Part shown: positions 48,874-57,262 of the stretch, one piece after another | How the letters are laid out: the number at the start of each line of letters is the position of its first letter | Position numbering within the stretch: position 1 is the first letter of the stretch | Source of the DNA: Alcaligenes sp. SDU_A2 | GTDB lineage: Bacteria; Pseudomonadota; Gammaproteobacteria; Burkholderiales; Burkholderiaceae_B | Reading direction: 5' to 3' | DNA length: 64,000 nucleotides | Assembly: GCF_038237375.1 (NCBI RefSeq) | Contig: NZ_CP151273.1 | Span: 1,674,001-1,738,000 of the forward strand | Program-made: the position numbers and the translations under genes | The notes under the pieces: model-generated | What the model was told of the DNA's origin: nothing | The model's database searches: none | The model's input: the letters and a program-made list of their open reading frames with translations, nothing else

Positions 48874-50298
48874 ATGGCAGACAGCCGGCGGTCTTTGTCC
48901 TTGATCGGTGCAGCCTTGTTGGCGGCGGGCCTGTTGGTCAGCGCCACTGCGCAGGCACTCGAGATCGGCCACAGTCGCCTGCTGTCGCGCGTGGACCAGC
49001 CTTTTCGGCTGGATGTGGGCGTGCGCAGCATTAGCCCTGCCGAAAGCATGTCTTTGCAGGTTGTGCCGGCACCGCTGGCCGCCTGGCAGGCGGCAGGGCT
49101 GCAGCCGCCGGTGGACCTGGCTTCGTTGCGCGTGCGGCTCGAGCGTGATGCTCAGGGGCAGGTGCGGCGCATCCGTCTGTCATCGGATCAGCCTTTTTCG
49201 GGGCGGGTAGCCGATGTATTGCTGCAGATCCGCAGCGACAGCGGTCAATCCGTCCATCAAGTCAGCGTATTGGCACCCGCGCCGGTGCGTGTGCAGGCAC
49301 CGGTGCAACAGATCCGACGCTCTGCGCCTGTGTCGGTGGTGATTCCCGCCGCGCCACAGACAAAGGCGGATGCCCACAGCAGTGTGCAGCGTGTCCCTCA
49401 AGGCAGCATTCAAGTCCAGTCCGGCGATACCATGCATGCGCTGGCGCGCCGTTATGCGGTGGATGGGGTCACGGCCTATCAGTGGATGCTGGCCATGCAG
49501 CGCAGCAATCCCGAGGCCTTTATCGGCCACAATCTGCATCGCCTCAAGGCGGGGCAGTCTTTGCAGGTGCCCGGGCGGGACTTTATGCTGTCGCTGGACG
49601 ATGCACAGGCGCGCCGCCTGTATGCGGATCAGGCCCGGGCCTTGCGGCTGGGCGGCAAAGTCAGCATGGGGCGCGCCGATCCGGCGCAAGGGGCCGTGCA
49701 GGCCAGTGTAAGCGGGGCTGGCGCAGCCGACGCCGCGCAAGATCGCTTGCGTCTGTCCGCAAGCCAGGCCGGGGCGGATCAACGTCAGGCAGTTCAGCAG
49801 CAATTGCGCGAGACGGGCGACCGTGTTTCGCAACTCGAAGAAAACGTTTCTACTCTCAGCCGCGCCTTGCAATCGCAAGGGGAGGCGGCCAAGGATCTGG
49901 TCCTGGATTCCGTGGGCGAATTGGGTCTGGCCGATACAGGCCGGCCGTCGTCGGCCCCGGACCGGAACGCGTCGGTCGGGCCGCCATCGGCCGCCCAGTC
50001 ACCGACCGACGCAGGCCCCGCTTCGCCGGGACCTGAGCAGGGCAAGATGGCCCAAGCAGTTAACAAGGCAAAGAATACCGTGTCCTGGATACAAGAAAAT
50101 ATGCTGGCCGTCATGGCCATTGTCCTGGCCCTGATCGTTTTGATCGTGACCTGGGTGCTCAAGCGCGCCAATTCCGCCAATCAGGATATTGACGACTCTC
50201 CGGCACCGGTCAGCGAGGCCATGGTTCGCGAGAAGCTCGAAAAAATCAATCTGGACCTGGATCAGCCGCCTTCGGACGAGCCTCCCGTCCGTCAGTAA
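48874..50298 (+). CDS. fimV: FimV-like LysM membrane protein
   Basis: 474 residues, much shorter than Pseudomonas FimV (over 900). Signal peptide (cleavage near ATAQALE), FimV N-terminal domain (LSRVDQPFRLDVGVRSISPAES), a LysM-like domain (SIQVQSGDTMHALARRYAVDG), coiled coil (about 300-360), one membrane helix (about 425-443) and a short cytoplasmic tail. FimV binds peptidoglycan and organises polar type IV pili. The TPR-rich cytoplasmic domain of long forms is missing. The asd-fimV-truA order is conserved in relatives. Confidence 0.88.
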   Translation: MADSRRSLSLIGAALLAAGLLVSATAQALEIGHSRLLSRVDQPFRLDVGVRSISPAESMSLQVVPAPLAAWQAAGLQPPVDLASLRVRLERDAQGQVRRIRLSSDQPFSGRVADVLLQIRSDSGQSVHQVSVLAPAPVRVQAPVQQIRRSAPVSVVIPAAPQTKADAHSSVQRVPQGSIQVQSGDTMHALARRYAVDGVTAYQWMLAMQRSNPEAFIGHNLHRLKAGQSLQVPGRDFMLSLDDAQARRLYADQARALRLGGKVSMGRADPAQGAVQASVSGAGAADAAQDRLRLSASQAGADQRQAVQQQLRETGDRVSQLEENVSTLSRALQSQGEAAKDLVLDSVGELGLADTGRPSSAPDRNASVGPPSAAQSPTDAGPASPGPEQGKMAQAVNKAKNTVSWIQENMLAVMAIVLALIVLIVTWVLKRANSANQDIDDSPAPVSEAMVREKLEKINLDLDQPPSDEPPVRQ

Positions 50299-50308
50299 GG
50301 CGCGACGG

Positions 50309-51151
50309 ATGACTCGTATCGCATTAGGTGTCTGCTATGACGGGACACCGTGGCTGGGCTGGCAAAGCCAGCCGGACGGGCGCACCGTTCAGGATGTGCT
50401 GGAACAGGCGCTCAGTCGCTTTGCCGCGCACCCGGTTCAGACTATCTGCGCCGGTCGCACGGATACCGGCGTACATGCGCTGAACCAGACCGTGCATCTG
50501 GACACCACGGCTGCGCGCAGCTTGGAATCCTGGGTGCGCGGTCTGAATGCTTTGCTGCCGGCATCGGTCGCCGTGCAGTGGGCTCGTGAAGTGCCCGACG
50601 ATTTTCATGCCCGGTTTTCGGCGCAGCAGCGACATTATGTTTATTTGGTGCGCCAGAGCCGGGTGCGTTCACCCTTGATGCAGGGCAGGGCGGCCTGGGT
50701 GTACCGGACTCTGGAGCTGGCTCCCATGCAAGAGGCGGCACGCCAGTTGCTGGGTGAGCACGACTTCAGTGCCTTTCGCTCGTCGCAATGCCAGGCAGCC
50801 AGCCCGGTGCGCCGCATGAGCCGGGTGCAGATTGAGCAGCAGGGCGACTACTTTCTGTTCAGTTTCAGTGCCAATGCTTTTTTGCATCACATGATACGCA
50901 ATCTGATGGGGGCGCTGATCTACATTGGCCAGGGGCGTCAGCCCGCGTCCTGGATAGCTCAGTTGCTGGCTCGGCGGGATCGCCGCCTGTCGGCACCGAC
51001 CTTTGATGCCAGCGGCCTGTATCTGGCCGGGGTGGATTATCCACCTGTGTTTGATTTGCCGCCGGCCGATCCGTATGGTCAATTGAGTGATTTGACTGGT
51101 CTTCGATTCGGTCAAGAAGGATGGCAGGCGGCGATGGCGGCTGTTTTCTAA
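50309..51151 (+). CDS. truA: tRNA pseudouridine(38-40) synthase
   Basis: 280 residues. It begins MTRIALGVCYDGTPWLGWQSQ; the catalytic Asp is in CAGRTDTGVHAL, and FSANAFLHHMIRNLMGAL is typical of TruA. It modifies the tRNA anticodon stem-loop. The start at 50309 is fixed by the conserved N-terminus, 10 nt after fimV. Confidence 0.97.
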   Translation: MTRIALGVCYDGTPWLGWQSQPDGRTVQDVLEQALSRFAAHPVQTICAGRTDTGVHALNQTVHLDTTAARSLESWVRGLNALLPASVAVQWAREVPDDFHARFSAQQRHYVYLVRQSRVRSPLMQGRAAWVYRTLELAPMQEAARQLLGEHDFSAFRSSQCQAASPVRRMSRVQIEQQGDYFLFSFSANAFLHHMIRNLMGALIYIGQGRQPASWIAQLLARRDRRLSAPTFDASGLYLAGVDYPPVFDLPPADPYGQLSDLTGLRFGQEGWQAAMAAVF

Positions 51152-51313
51152 AGGGTTATTCCTTGGTTTTACACCCATTCGGCTTTGCTTCAATCGTATA
51201 AAATGTGAAGCCTTTTCTTTTTCTGATCCATTCAATTTACTTTTTTTGGGCCGACTAACTTCCGGTGCCAGCCACAAGCGATTCCGGAAGGCGACCATAT
51301 CCTGAGCAAGGCC

Positions 51314-51934
51314 ATGCAATTTTTATTACGTCTATCTAGTTTTATCGATCGCCTTAACACGGTGGTCGGCAAATCGGTGACCTGGCTGACCCTGGTCGTG
51401 GTGCTTGTCAGTGCCATCAATGCCGTGGTGCGCAAGGTGTTCGGCGTCAGCTCGAATGCCTGGCTGGAGCTGCAGTGGTATCTCTTTGGTGCCATTTTTC
51501 TGTTGGCTGCCGGTTACACCTTTTTTGTCAATGAACATGTGCGGGTCGATGCCCTGGCCGAACGCTTTTCGGAGCGTTTGCAAGTCTGGATCGATATCAT
51601 CGGCGTCATTTTCTTTTTATTGCCGGCCGGCTTGCTGATTTTCTGGCTGTCCATTCCCTTTTTTCAGCAATCCTACGATCTGCACGAATTGTCCTCGAAT
51701 ACGGGCGGTCTGATCCGCTGGCCGGTCAAACTATTGATTCCCGTTGGATTCGCGTTGCTGTGCCTGGCCGGTGTCTCCCACCTGATCAAGTGCATCGGTT
51801 TTCTGCGCGGTGCCTGCCCCAATCCTCTTAAAGGACCGGGTGGCCCTAGCGCGCAAGAGCAGCTTGCCCAGGAGATCCGCCAAATGGCGCAAGCCCGCCA
51901 GCACACCGCCACACCTGTTTCAAAAGGCCAGTAA
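51314..51934 (+). CDS. TRAP transporter small permease (DctQ-like)
   Basis: 206 residues with four membrane helices and a polar Gln/Ala-rich tail. ELQWYLFGAIFLLAAGYTFFVNEHVRVD is typical of the larger DctQ group. It forms the membrane complex with DctM 2 nt downstream. No substrate-binding (DctP) gene is adjacent. The 162 bp upstream hold a CTTCCGG/CCGGAAG inverted repeat (around 51259-51289) and AT-rich sequence. Confidence 0.92.
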   Translation: MQFLLRLSSFIDRLNTVVGKSVTWLTLVVVLVSAINAVVRKVFGVSSNAWLELQWYLFGAIFLLAAGYTFFVNEHVRVDALAERFSERLQVWIDIIGVIFFLLPAGLLIFWLSIPFFQQSYDLHELSSNTGGLIRWPVKLLIPVGFALLCLAGVSHLIKCIGFLRGACPNPLKGPGGPSAQEQLAQEIRQMAQARQHTATPVSKGQ

Positions 51935-51936
51935 GC

Positions 51937-53607
51937 ATGGAATTCTTAGTTGATAATCTGGCTCCGATCATGTTTTTCAACTTGATCGCGTTTTTGCTGC
52001 TGGGTTTTCCGGTGGCCTTTACCCTGGCCGCCATCGGTATTTTGTATGGTCTGGTGGCCATCGAGCTGGGCCTGATGCAGCCGGCTTTGTTCCAGGCTTT
52101 GCCGCAACGCGTGTTCGGCATCGTGGAGAACGACACCTTGTTGGCCGTGCCGTTCTTTACGCTCATGGGGCTGATTCTGGAACGCTCGGGCATGGCCGAA
52201 GATCTGCTGGACACCATAGGCCAACTGTTCGGGCCGCTGCGTGGCGGCCTGGCGATTGCGGTGGTGCTGGTCGGTGCCATGCTGGCAGCCACCACAGGCG
52301 TGGTGTCGGCCTCGGTCATTTCCATGGGGCTGATTTCCCTGCCCATCATGCTGCGCTATGGCTATGACCGGCGTCTGGCTACCGGGGTCATTGCGGCGTC
52401 GGGCACCTTGTCGCAGATCATCCCGCCGTCCATCGTGCTGATCATCCTGGCCGATCAGTTGGGGCGTTCGATCGGCGATATGTACCGTGGGGCCATGCTG
52501 CCCGGCTTGCTGTTGGTAGCGGCCTACATCAGCTATATCGTGATCATGTCCTACATCAAGCCCAAATCGGCACCGGCATTGCCGCCCGAGGCGCGCGTTT
52601 ATGTGGAGCCTAACGGCAGTCGCGGTCTGACCTCGCTGGTGTTGTTGAGCATTCTAGCCACGGCCGTGGCCTATTTTGGGTCGCAGCACTACTTTGCCAC
52701 CCATCCCAATATTCCGCTGGACGAGCATATTGTTGTCTTGCTGTTGCTCTGGGGCATTACAGCCTGGATTATTGCGCTGGCCAATAAACTGCTTAAATTG
52801 AATTTGCTCTCGCGCATTGCTGAACGTGTCGTGTTCGTCATGGTGCCGCCGCTGTTTCTGATTTTCCTGGTGCTGGGTACCATCTTCATTGGCGTGGCGA
52901 CGCCGACCGAGGGCGGGGCAATGGGCGCGGTGGGGGCCATCATCATGGCCGTCTCGCGTGGCCGCCTTAGCTGGAAGCTGTTGCGCCAGGCGATGGAATC
53001 GACTACGCGCCTGTCGTGTTTCGTGGTCTTTATTCTGGTCGGCTCCACAGTGTTCAGCTTGAGTTTCCGTGGCATCAACGGTGATCTGTGGGTTGAGCAT
53101 CTCTTGATCGATATGCCCGGTGGCCAGTGGGGTTTTCTGATCGTGGTCAGCGTGCTGACCTTTCTGCTGGCGTTCTTCCTGGACTTTTTCGAGTTGGCCT
53201 TTATCATCGTGCCTTTGCTGGGGCCGATTGCCGACAAGATGGGTATCGATCTGATCTGGTTCGGCGTGTTGCTGGCGGTCAATATGCAGACGTCCTTCAT
53301 GCATCCGCCCTTTGGCTTTGCGCTGTTTTTCCTGCGCTCGGTCGCGCCCAAGGAGGACTACGTGGACAAGGTCACCGGCCAGTCGGTGCGGCGCGTGTCG
53401 ACCACGGATATCTATTGGGGTTCGGTTCCCTTTATCATTATCCAATTGCTGATGGTGGCGGCGGTTCTGGTGTTTCCTGGCATGGTGACCCACTATAAGC
53501 ATGGCGAAGTCCTGCTGGACGAATCCAAGATTCAGTTCGGCACCGAATCCACTTATGGTTCGGATAGTTATGGTTACGGACAGGACCCGGCCGCCGGCTT
53601 CCAGTAA
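51937..53607 (+). CDS. TRAP transporter large permease (DctM-like)
   Basis: 556 residues, longer than the usual ~430, with an extra membrane segment near residues 225-285. ENDTLLAVPFFTLMGLILERSGMAEDLLDT, SGTLSQIIPPSIVLIILADQLGRSIGD and GVATPTEGGAMGAVGA are family motifs. Ion-driven import of organic acids is expected. The large QM subtype is often linked to mannitol or aromatic acid uptake. The C-terminus is Tyr/Gly/Ser-rich. Confidence 0.93.
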   Translation: MEFLVDNLAPIMFFNLIAFLLLGFPVAFTLAAIGILYGLVAIELGLMQPALFQALPQRVFGIVENDTLLAVPFFTLMGLILERSGMAEDLLDTIGQLFGPLRGGLAIAVVLVGAMLAATTGVVSASVISMGLISLPIMLRYGYDRRLATGVIAASGTLSQIIPPSIVLIILADQLGRSIGDMYRGAMLPGLLLVAAYISYIVIMSYIKPKSAPALPPEARVYVEPNGSRGLTSLVLLSILATAVAYFGSQHYFATHPNIPLDEHIVVLLLLWGITAWIIALANKLLKLNLLSRIAERVVFVMVPPLFLIFLVLGTIFIGVATPTEGGAMGAVGAIIMAVSRGRLSWKLLRQAMESTTRLSCFVVFILVGSTVFSLSFRGINGDLWVEHLLIDMPGGQWGFLIVVSVLTFLLAFFLDFFELAFIIVPLLGPIADKMGIDLIWFGVLLAVNMQTSFMHPPFGFALFFLRSVAPKEDYVDKVTGQSVRRVSTTDIYWGSVPFIIIQLLMVAAVLVFPGMVTHYKHGEVLLDESKIQFGTESTYGSDSYGYGQDPAAGFQ

Positions 53608-53625
53608 CAGGTAGGCGATATATCC

Positions 53626-53651
53626 ACGGGGGCGCGCAGCCCCCGTTTTTT
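53626..53651 (+). terminator. Intrinsic terminator after TRAP genes
   Basis: A perfect 8-bp stem (53626-53633 with 53639-53646), 5-nt loop and six T residues. It separates the TRAP pair from trpF. Confidence 0.9.
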
Positions 53652-53665
53652 ATTCAGGAGCAGTC

Positions 53666-54328
53666 ATGATGCCAGCCCGCACCCGGGTCAAGATTTGCGG
53701 ATTCACCCGGGAACAGGACATCGATGCCGCAGTGCGCTTGGGAGCTGATGCACTGGGTTTTGTGTTTTACCCCAAGAGTCCACGCATGCTGTCGACCGAC
53801 CAGGCGGCGCGGCTGCGCCGACGCATACCGGCTTTTGTGCAGTCGGTTGCCTTGTTCGTAAATGCGGACCCGGACTTTGTGCGCGACATACTGGCGCACG
53901 TCCACCCCGATCTGTTGCAGTTTCATGGCGAAGAAAGCCCCGAGCAGTGCCGGATCTACGCTCATCCTTATATGAAGGCATTCCGGGTGGGTGCACCCGG
54001 ATTGGACAGCGTGCAGGGGCTGTATCAGGCCTGCCTTCAATACAGTGATGCCCGGGCCTGGCTGATGGATGGTTACCACGATGCCTATGGGGGAACAGGC
54101 ACAGCGTTTGATGCGCAGCTTATTCTGGGTCTGCAGCAGCGTCTGGAACAGTGTCCCGAACTGCCGCCGCTGATTCTGGCCGGCGGCATGCGCATTGACA
54201 ATGTGGCACAGCGTGTCGGTTTGCATCGCCCCTATGCGGTTGATGTCAGCAGTGGGGTGGAGGATGCTCCCGGTCTGAAAAACGCCGACAAGATGGCGCA
54301 GTTCATGGCCGCGTTGACCGCCGGCTAA
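53666..54328 (+). CDS. trpF: Phosphoribosylanthranilate isomerase
   Basis: 220 residues. RVKICGFTREQDIDAAVRLGADALGFVFYPKSPR at the start of the barrel, LLQFHGEE, GGTGTAFD and the phosphate site VDVSSGVEDAPG. It catalyses the third step of tryptophan synthesis. It follows CAGGAG. trpBA, which follows trpF in many relatives, is absent from the window. Confidence 0.97.
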   Translation: MMPARTRVKICGFTREQDIDAAVRLGADALGFVFYPKSPRMLSTDQAARLRRRIPAFVQSVALFVNADPDFVRDILAHVHPDLLQFHGEESPEQCRIYAHPYMKAFRVGAPGLDSVQGLYQACLQYSDARAWLMDGYHDAYGGTGTAFDAQLILGLQQRLEQCPELPPLILAGGMRIDNVAQRVGLHRPYAVDVSSGVEDAPGLKNADKMAQFMAALTAG

Positions 54329-54426
54329 CGTCCGGGGAATCTTTCAGGTCTGAAGCTGTCCATTCTGCTAGGCTGCGTTTCCATCGGGCGGAGCCGGTTT
54401 CTCTGTTTCCGTCAGGACGTGTGTTC

Positions 54427-55242
54427 ATGCAAAGTATTCAGCTCGGCCCCTTTACCTTCGCCACTTCATTGTTTGCATTCATGCTGGCCGCTCTGGCGGG
54501 CTTGCTGGTTGCCGCATGGCTGGATCGACGGCGCGCAACGCGGGCGGAATCGGCCTTGTGGCGCGGCCTGTTGCTTGGGGCGCTGGCCGGGCGGGCGGGT
54601 TTTGTCTTTGAGCAATGGGCGTTTTACCGGGATGCGCCCCTGAGTTGGTTGGATTTGCGCGATGGTGGCTTGATGCTGCCGGCTGCGGCGGTCGCTGCCA
54701 TGCTGTATTGGCTGTGGCGTCTGTTGCGCGAAAAAGCCTTGCTGCCCGGGCTGTCTGGTGGTTTGACGGCGGGCGTAGCCGCCTTCGCTCTGGTCATGGT
54801 GTGGGCCGGCAAGGCGCAGTCCTCGCAGCCCCAGGTACTGCCGGACGTTGCCTTGCAGGCCTTATCGGTGCCGCAGGCAGCCCCGCAGGGGCTGGATGCC
54901 TATCAAGGCAAGCTGACGGTGGTCAATCTGTGGGCCAGTTGGTGTCCACCGTGCCGGCGCGAGATGCCGGCCTTCCAGCAGGTGCAGTCCAGCCGAGACG
55001 ACGTGCATATTGTGTTTGCTAATCAAGGCGAATCAGCTGCTGTGGTTCAGCACTATCTGAACAAGGAAAGCCTGGAGCTGGGCAATATGTGGTTGGACCC
55101 GCAGATGCAACTGGGGCAGGCCGTACGTAGCCGGGGCCTGCCAACAACCTTGTTTCTGGATCAGCAAGGCCGCCTGGTGGATGTGCGTGCCGGTGAATTG
55201 TCCGCCGCTACTCTGAATGACCGGATCGACCGCTTGAAATAA
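54427..55242 (+). CDS. Membrane-anchored TlpA-like thioredoxin
   Basis: About 271 residues. Four hydrophobic segments in the first ~128 residues resemble the N-terminal half of prolipoprotein diacylglyceryl transferase (Lgt) in layout. The C-terminal half is a TlpA/ResA thioredoxin with WCPPC (172-176) and a cis-Pro in GLPTTLFLD. It would act on disulfides outside the cytoplasm. The start could also be the GTG at 54421. Repeat R1 begins 10 nt past the stop. Confidence 0.87.
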   Translation: MQSIQLGPFTFATSLFAFMLAALAGLLVAAWLDRRRATRAESALWRGLLLGALAGRAGFVFEQWAFYRDAPLSWLDLRDGGLMLPAAAVAAMLYWLWRLLREKALLPGLSGGLTAGVAAFALVMVWAGKAQSSQPQVLPDVALQALSVPQAAPQGLDAYQGKLTVVNLWASWCPPCRREMPAFQQVQSSRDDVHIVFANQGESAAVVQHYLNKESLELGNMWLDPQMQLGQAVRSRGLPTTLFLDQQGRLVDVRAGELSAATLNDRIDRLK

Positions 55243-55251
55243 GCGCTGCCC

Positions 55252-55311
55252 TTGCTGCCGCCATCAACCATGCCACCCGGAGGCGGCATGTCAGGCTGCT
55301 GACAAACCCCG
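55252..55311 (+). repeat. Short repeat R1 (about 60 bp with hairpin)
   Basis: Contains CCATCAACCATGCC followed by GGCGGCATG, which pair partly into a hairpin. The same sequence occurs in inverted orientation at 56113-56172 (R2). Similarity runs on into GCTGAYAAACCC-like sequence, so it is more than the hairpin. It lies 10 nt past the tlpA-like stop and could serve as its 3' end. Confidence 0.75.
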
Positions 55312-55422
55312 CTGTTACCCCCGTGTTTGTTTACTCAGCCCAAACACATGTTCGGACCGTCGGGCGAACACATCCCTATGTCGTGTGCTGTCGTTGAGCG
55401 AAGCAGAAACGACATCGAAGAA

Positions 55423-55646
55423 GGTGAGTTCGGTGGCCCTGATTCGGTGGGCTGGGGCCTTCGCCCGCGCTGCGCGCTGGTTCCCTTGCCGGCTGGCCGG
55501 GACAGGCGCCCCGTTAACTCGCCGCGTGGTTCGTGCCGAACCACAAGCGCGCGTCTCAAACAGAACGGGGCTTGCCCCCTGTCCCGGCCAGCCGTCGGCG
55601 GCGAATGCCCTGACTCGCCCGCCGAATCAGGGCCACCGAACTCACC
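55423..55646 (+). repeat. Structured intergenic element E2 (224 bp)
   Basis: Outer arms 55423-55447 and 55622-55646 pair perfectly (25 bp). Inner stems: 55455-55465/55600-55610 (one mismatch); side hairpin 55467-55477 with loop TGC; 55490-55506/55578-55594 (17 bp perfect); 55509-55515/55564-55570; apical hairpin 55526-55533/55537-55544 with loop TGC. AACTC (55516) and AACAG (55559) sit exactly as in E1. Outer arm sequence is unrelated to E1. A further small hairpin (55389-55395/55408-55414) lies just outside. Gene-free. Confidence 0.9.
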
Positions 55647-55783
55647 CTGGCAACGTGATGGTTTCAGGCCCACGGCCCATAAACCAACCCTACCAGGCGG
55701 GAGCTCTCTCGGTCGCCCCTAGTCTTGCTATCCGTGAATCTCCCATAGACCAAGGGTTGAAATCTATGCCATCAGGGCTTCGA

Positions 55784-56017
55784 GCCGCTCAAGGCGCACG
55801 CTGAACGGGGCAGGCGGGTCAGATGGCTTGCCGCAGGCGGGGCGCGAGGACGGGAGGCACGTGTCGTGCTGTTTGACGGCGGCGCTTGTTGCTTGTCCGG
55901 CGGACAAGCGACCCGCCGGAGTTCACGACGCGCCCGGCCCCGCGAACCGACTAGGGCACCGGCGCGCAGCGCCGGCAAGCCGTCAGCCTGCCCCGTTCAG
56001 CGTGCGTCTTGAGCGGC
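55784..56017 (-). repeat. Structured intergenic element E3 (234 bp, inverted relative to E1/E2)
   Basis: Outer arms 55784-55814 and 55987-56017 pair at 30 of 31 positions, the exception being a G:T. Inner parts: 55825-55830/55976-55981; side hairpin 55959-55975 (loop TGC on the minus strand); 55837-55843/55937-55943; 55860-55868/55924-55932 (one mismatch); apical hairpin 55891-55898/55902-55909. On the minus strand AACTC (55923-55919) and AACAG (55873-55869) take the same places as in E1. Its minus strand aligns with E1 over most of its length inside the outer arms. Confidence 0.9.
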
Positions 56018-56067
56018 GTCTATAGAAAACCGGTTCGGCAATGAACATCGGCAGCCGAACGGAATGC

Positions 56068-56099
56068 AAAAAAAAGCCAGCCCACATTCAAGGGCTGGC
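56068..56099 (-). terminator. Intrinsic terminator of the YfeH-like gene
   Basis: On the minus strand an 8-bp stem (56099-56092 with 56083-56076) is followed by eight T residues (56075-56068). It lies between the YfeH-like stop and E3, so E3 would be read only by read-through or its own promoter. Confidence 0.88.
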
Positions 56100-56112
56100 A
56101 AGAGGATTTTAC

Positions 56113-56172
56113 GCAAGGGTTTATCTGCTGGCTAACCATGCCGCCCGCAGGCGGCATGGTTGATGGCGGAGC
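56113..56172 (-). repeat. Short repeat R2, inverted copy of R1
   Basis: The minus strand carries CCGCCATCAACCATGCC and GGCGGCATGGTT, matching R1 with few changes. The hairpin here is near perfect (12 bp, 56133-56144 with 56149-56160). It begins 10 nt past the YfeH-like stop codon, the same spacing R1 has after the tlpA-like stop. Confidence 0.78.
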
Positions 56173-56181
56173 AGGACGCAA

Positions 56182-57186
56182 TCAGGCTTTTTGCAGCGCG
56201 CCTTGCACATCCTCCTGGCGGGGACGGCGGGCATAGTGATTGGCGATCAAGGCGCAGGCCATCAGCTGTATTTGATGGAACAGCATAATTGGCAGCAAGG
56301 CCGGGCCTATGGCCGCGCCACTGAACAGCACTTGCGCCATCGGCACGCCCGTGGCCAGGCTTTTCTTGGAGCCGCAAAAGACAATGGTGATCTCGTCTTC
56401 TTTGTTAAAGCCCAGGCGGCGTGACATCCAGGTCGTCAGTGTCAGCACAATGGCCAGTAACACCACGCAAACCACGGTCAGGATCAGCAAAGACATGGGG
56501 GGCACAGCCTTCCACAAACCACCGATGACCGAGGCGCTGAAGGCCGTGTAGACCACCAGCAGAATCGAGGACTGATCCACACTGCGCAGCCAGGCGCGGT
56601 TGCGGTCCATCCAGGCTCCGATCAAGGGGCGCATCAGATGCCCGACCACAAAGGGCAGCAGCAATTGCAGGCTGATCTTTTTGATGGCATCCAGTGTGGA
56701 TGCCGCCGAGCCGCCTTCGGCATCCAGCAATAATTTAAGCAGCACAGGGGTCAGCACAATGCCGATCAGGCTGGAGGCCGAAGCGCTGCACACGGCGGCG
56801 GGAATATTGCCGCGCGCAATCGAGGTGAAAGCAATGGCCGATTGCACCGTGCCGGGCAGAGCACACAGATACAGTATGCCCACGAACAGCGGCATGCCCA
56901 GCAGCGGCAGCAGCACCGGCTTCAGGGCCAGGCCCAGCAGCGGGAACATGATGAAGGTGCAGGCAAAGACCAACAGATGCAGCCGCCAATGGGTGGCGCC
57001 GGCAATAATGGCCTGGCGCGATAGCTTGGCACCGTGCATGAAAAACAGCAGGGCGATAGCTAGGCCAGTGACCAGTTCAAAGATCTGGGCACCTTGGCCG
57101 TAGGCGGGAAACAGCGTGGCCAGGGCGATCACACCGATCAGGATCAGGGTGAAATTATCGAAAAGCAGGCGTAGGCGTGACAACAT
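56182..57186 (-). CDS. Bile acid:sodium symporter family protein, YfeH-like
   Basis: 334 residues with about ten membrane helices. FFMHGAKLSRQAI, LPGTVQSAIAFTSIARGN and FCGSKKSLATGVPMAQVLF are typical of the YfeH branch of the BASS fold (putative Na+/solute carrier). Substrate unknown. It is divergent from an AraC-type regulator across 76 bp, so that protein probably controls it. The terminator is at 56068-56099. Confidence 0.9.
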   Translation of the reverse strand: MLSRLRLLFDNFTLILIGVIALATLFPAYGQGAQIFELVTGLAIALLFFMHGAKLSRQAIIAGATHWRLHLLVFACTFIMFPLLGLALKPVLLPLLGMPLFVGILYLCALPGTVQSAIAFTSIARGNIPAAVCSASASSLIGIVLTPVLLKLLLDAEGGSAASTLDAIKKISLQLLLPFVVGHLMRPLIGAWMDRNRAWLRSVDQSSILLVVYTAFSASVIGGLWKAVPPMSLLILTVVCVVLLAIVLTLTTWMSRRLGFNKEDEITIVFCGSKKSLATGVPMAQVLFSGAAIGPALLPIMLFHQIQLMACALIANHYARRPRQEDVQGALQKA

Positions 57187-57262
57187 GGCGTTCAGGACTC
57201 ATTGCGAAAAGAGACGGGTCACTGTACCGTAGACAATTATGGGTGTTTATCGTTAAGCGGAT

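Noticed and set aside
55520-55550. tRNA-like GGTTCG segment in E2
   Set aside because: No acceptor, D or anticodon arms surround it. It is the apical hairpin of the element.
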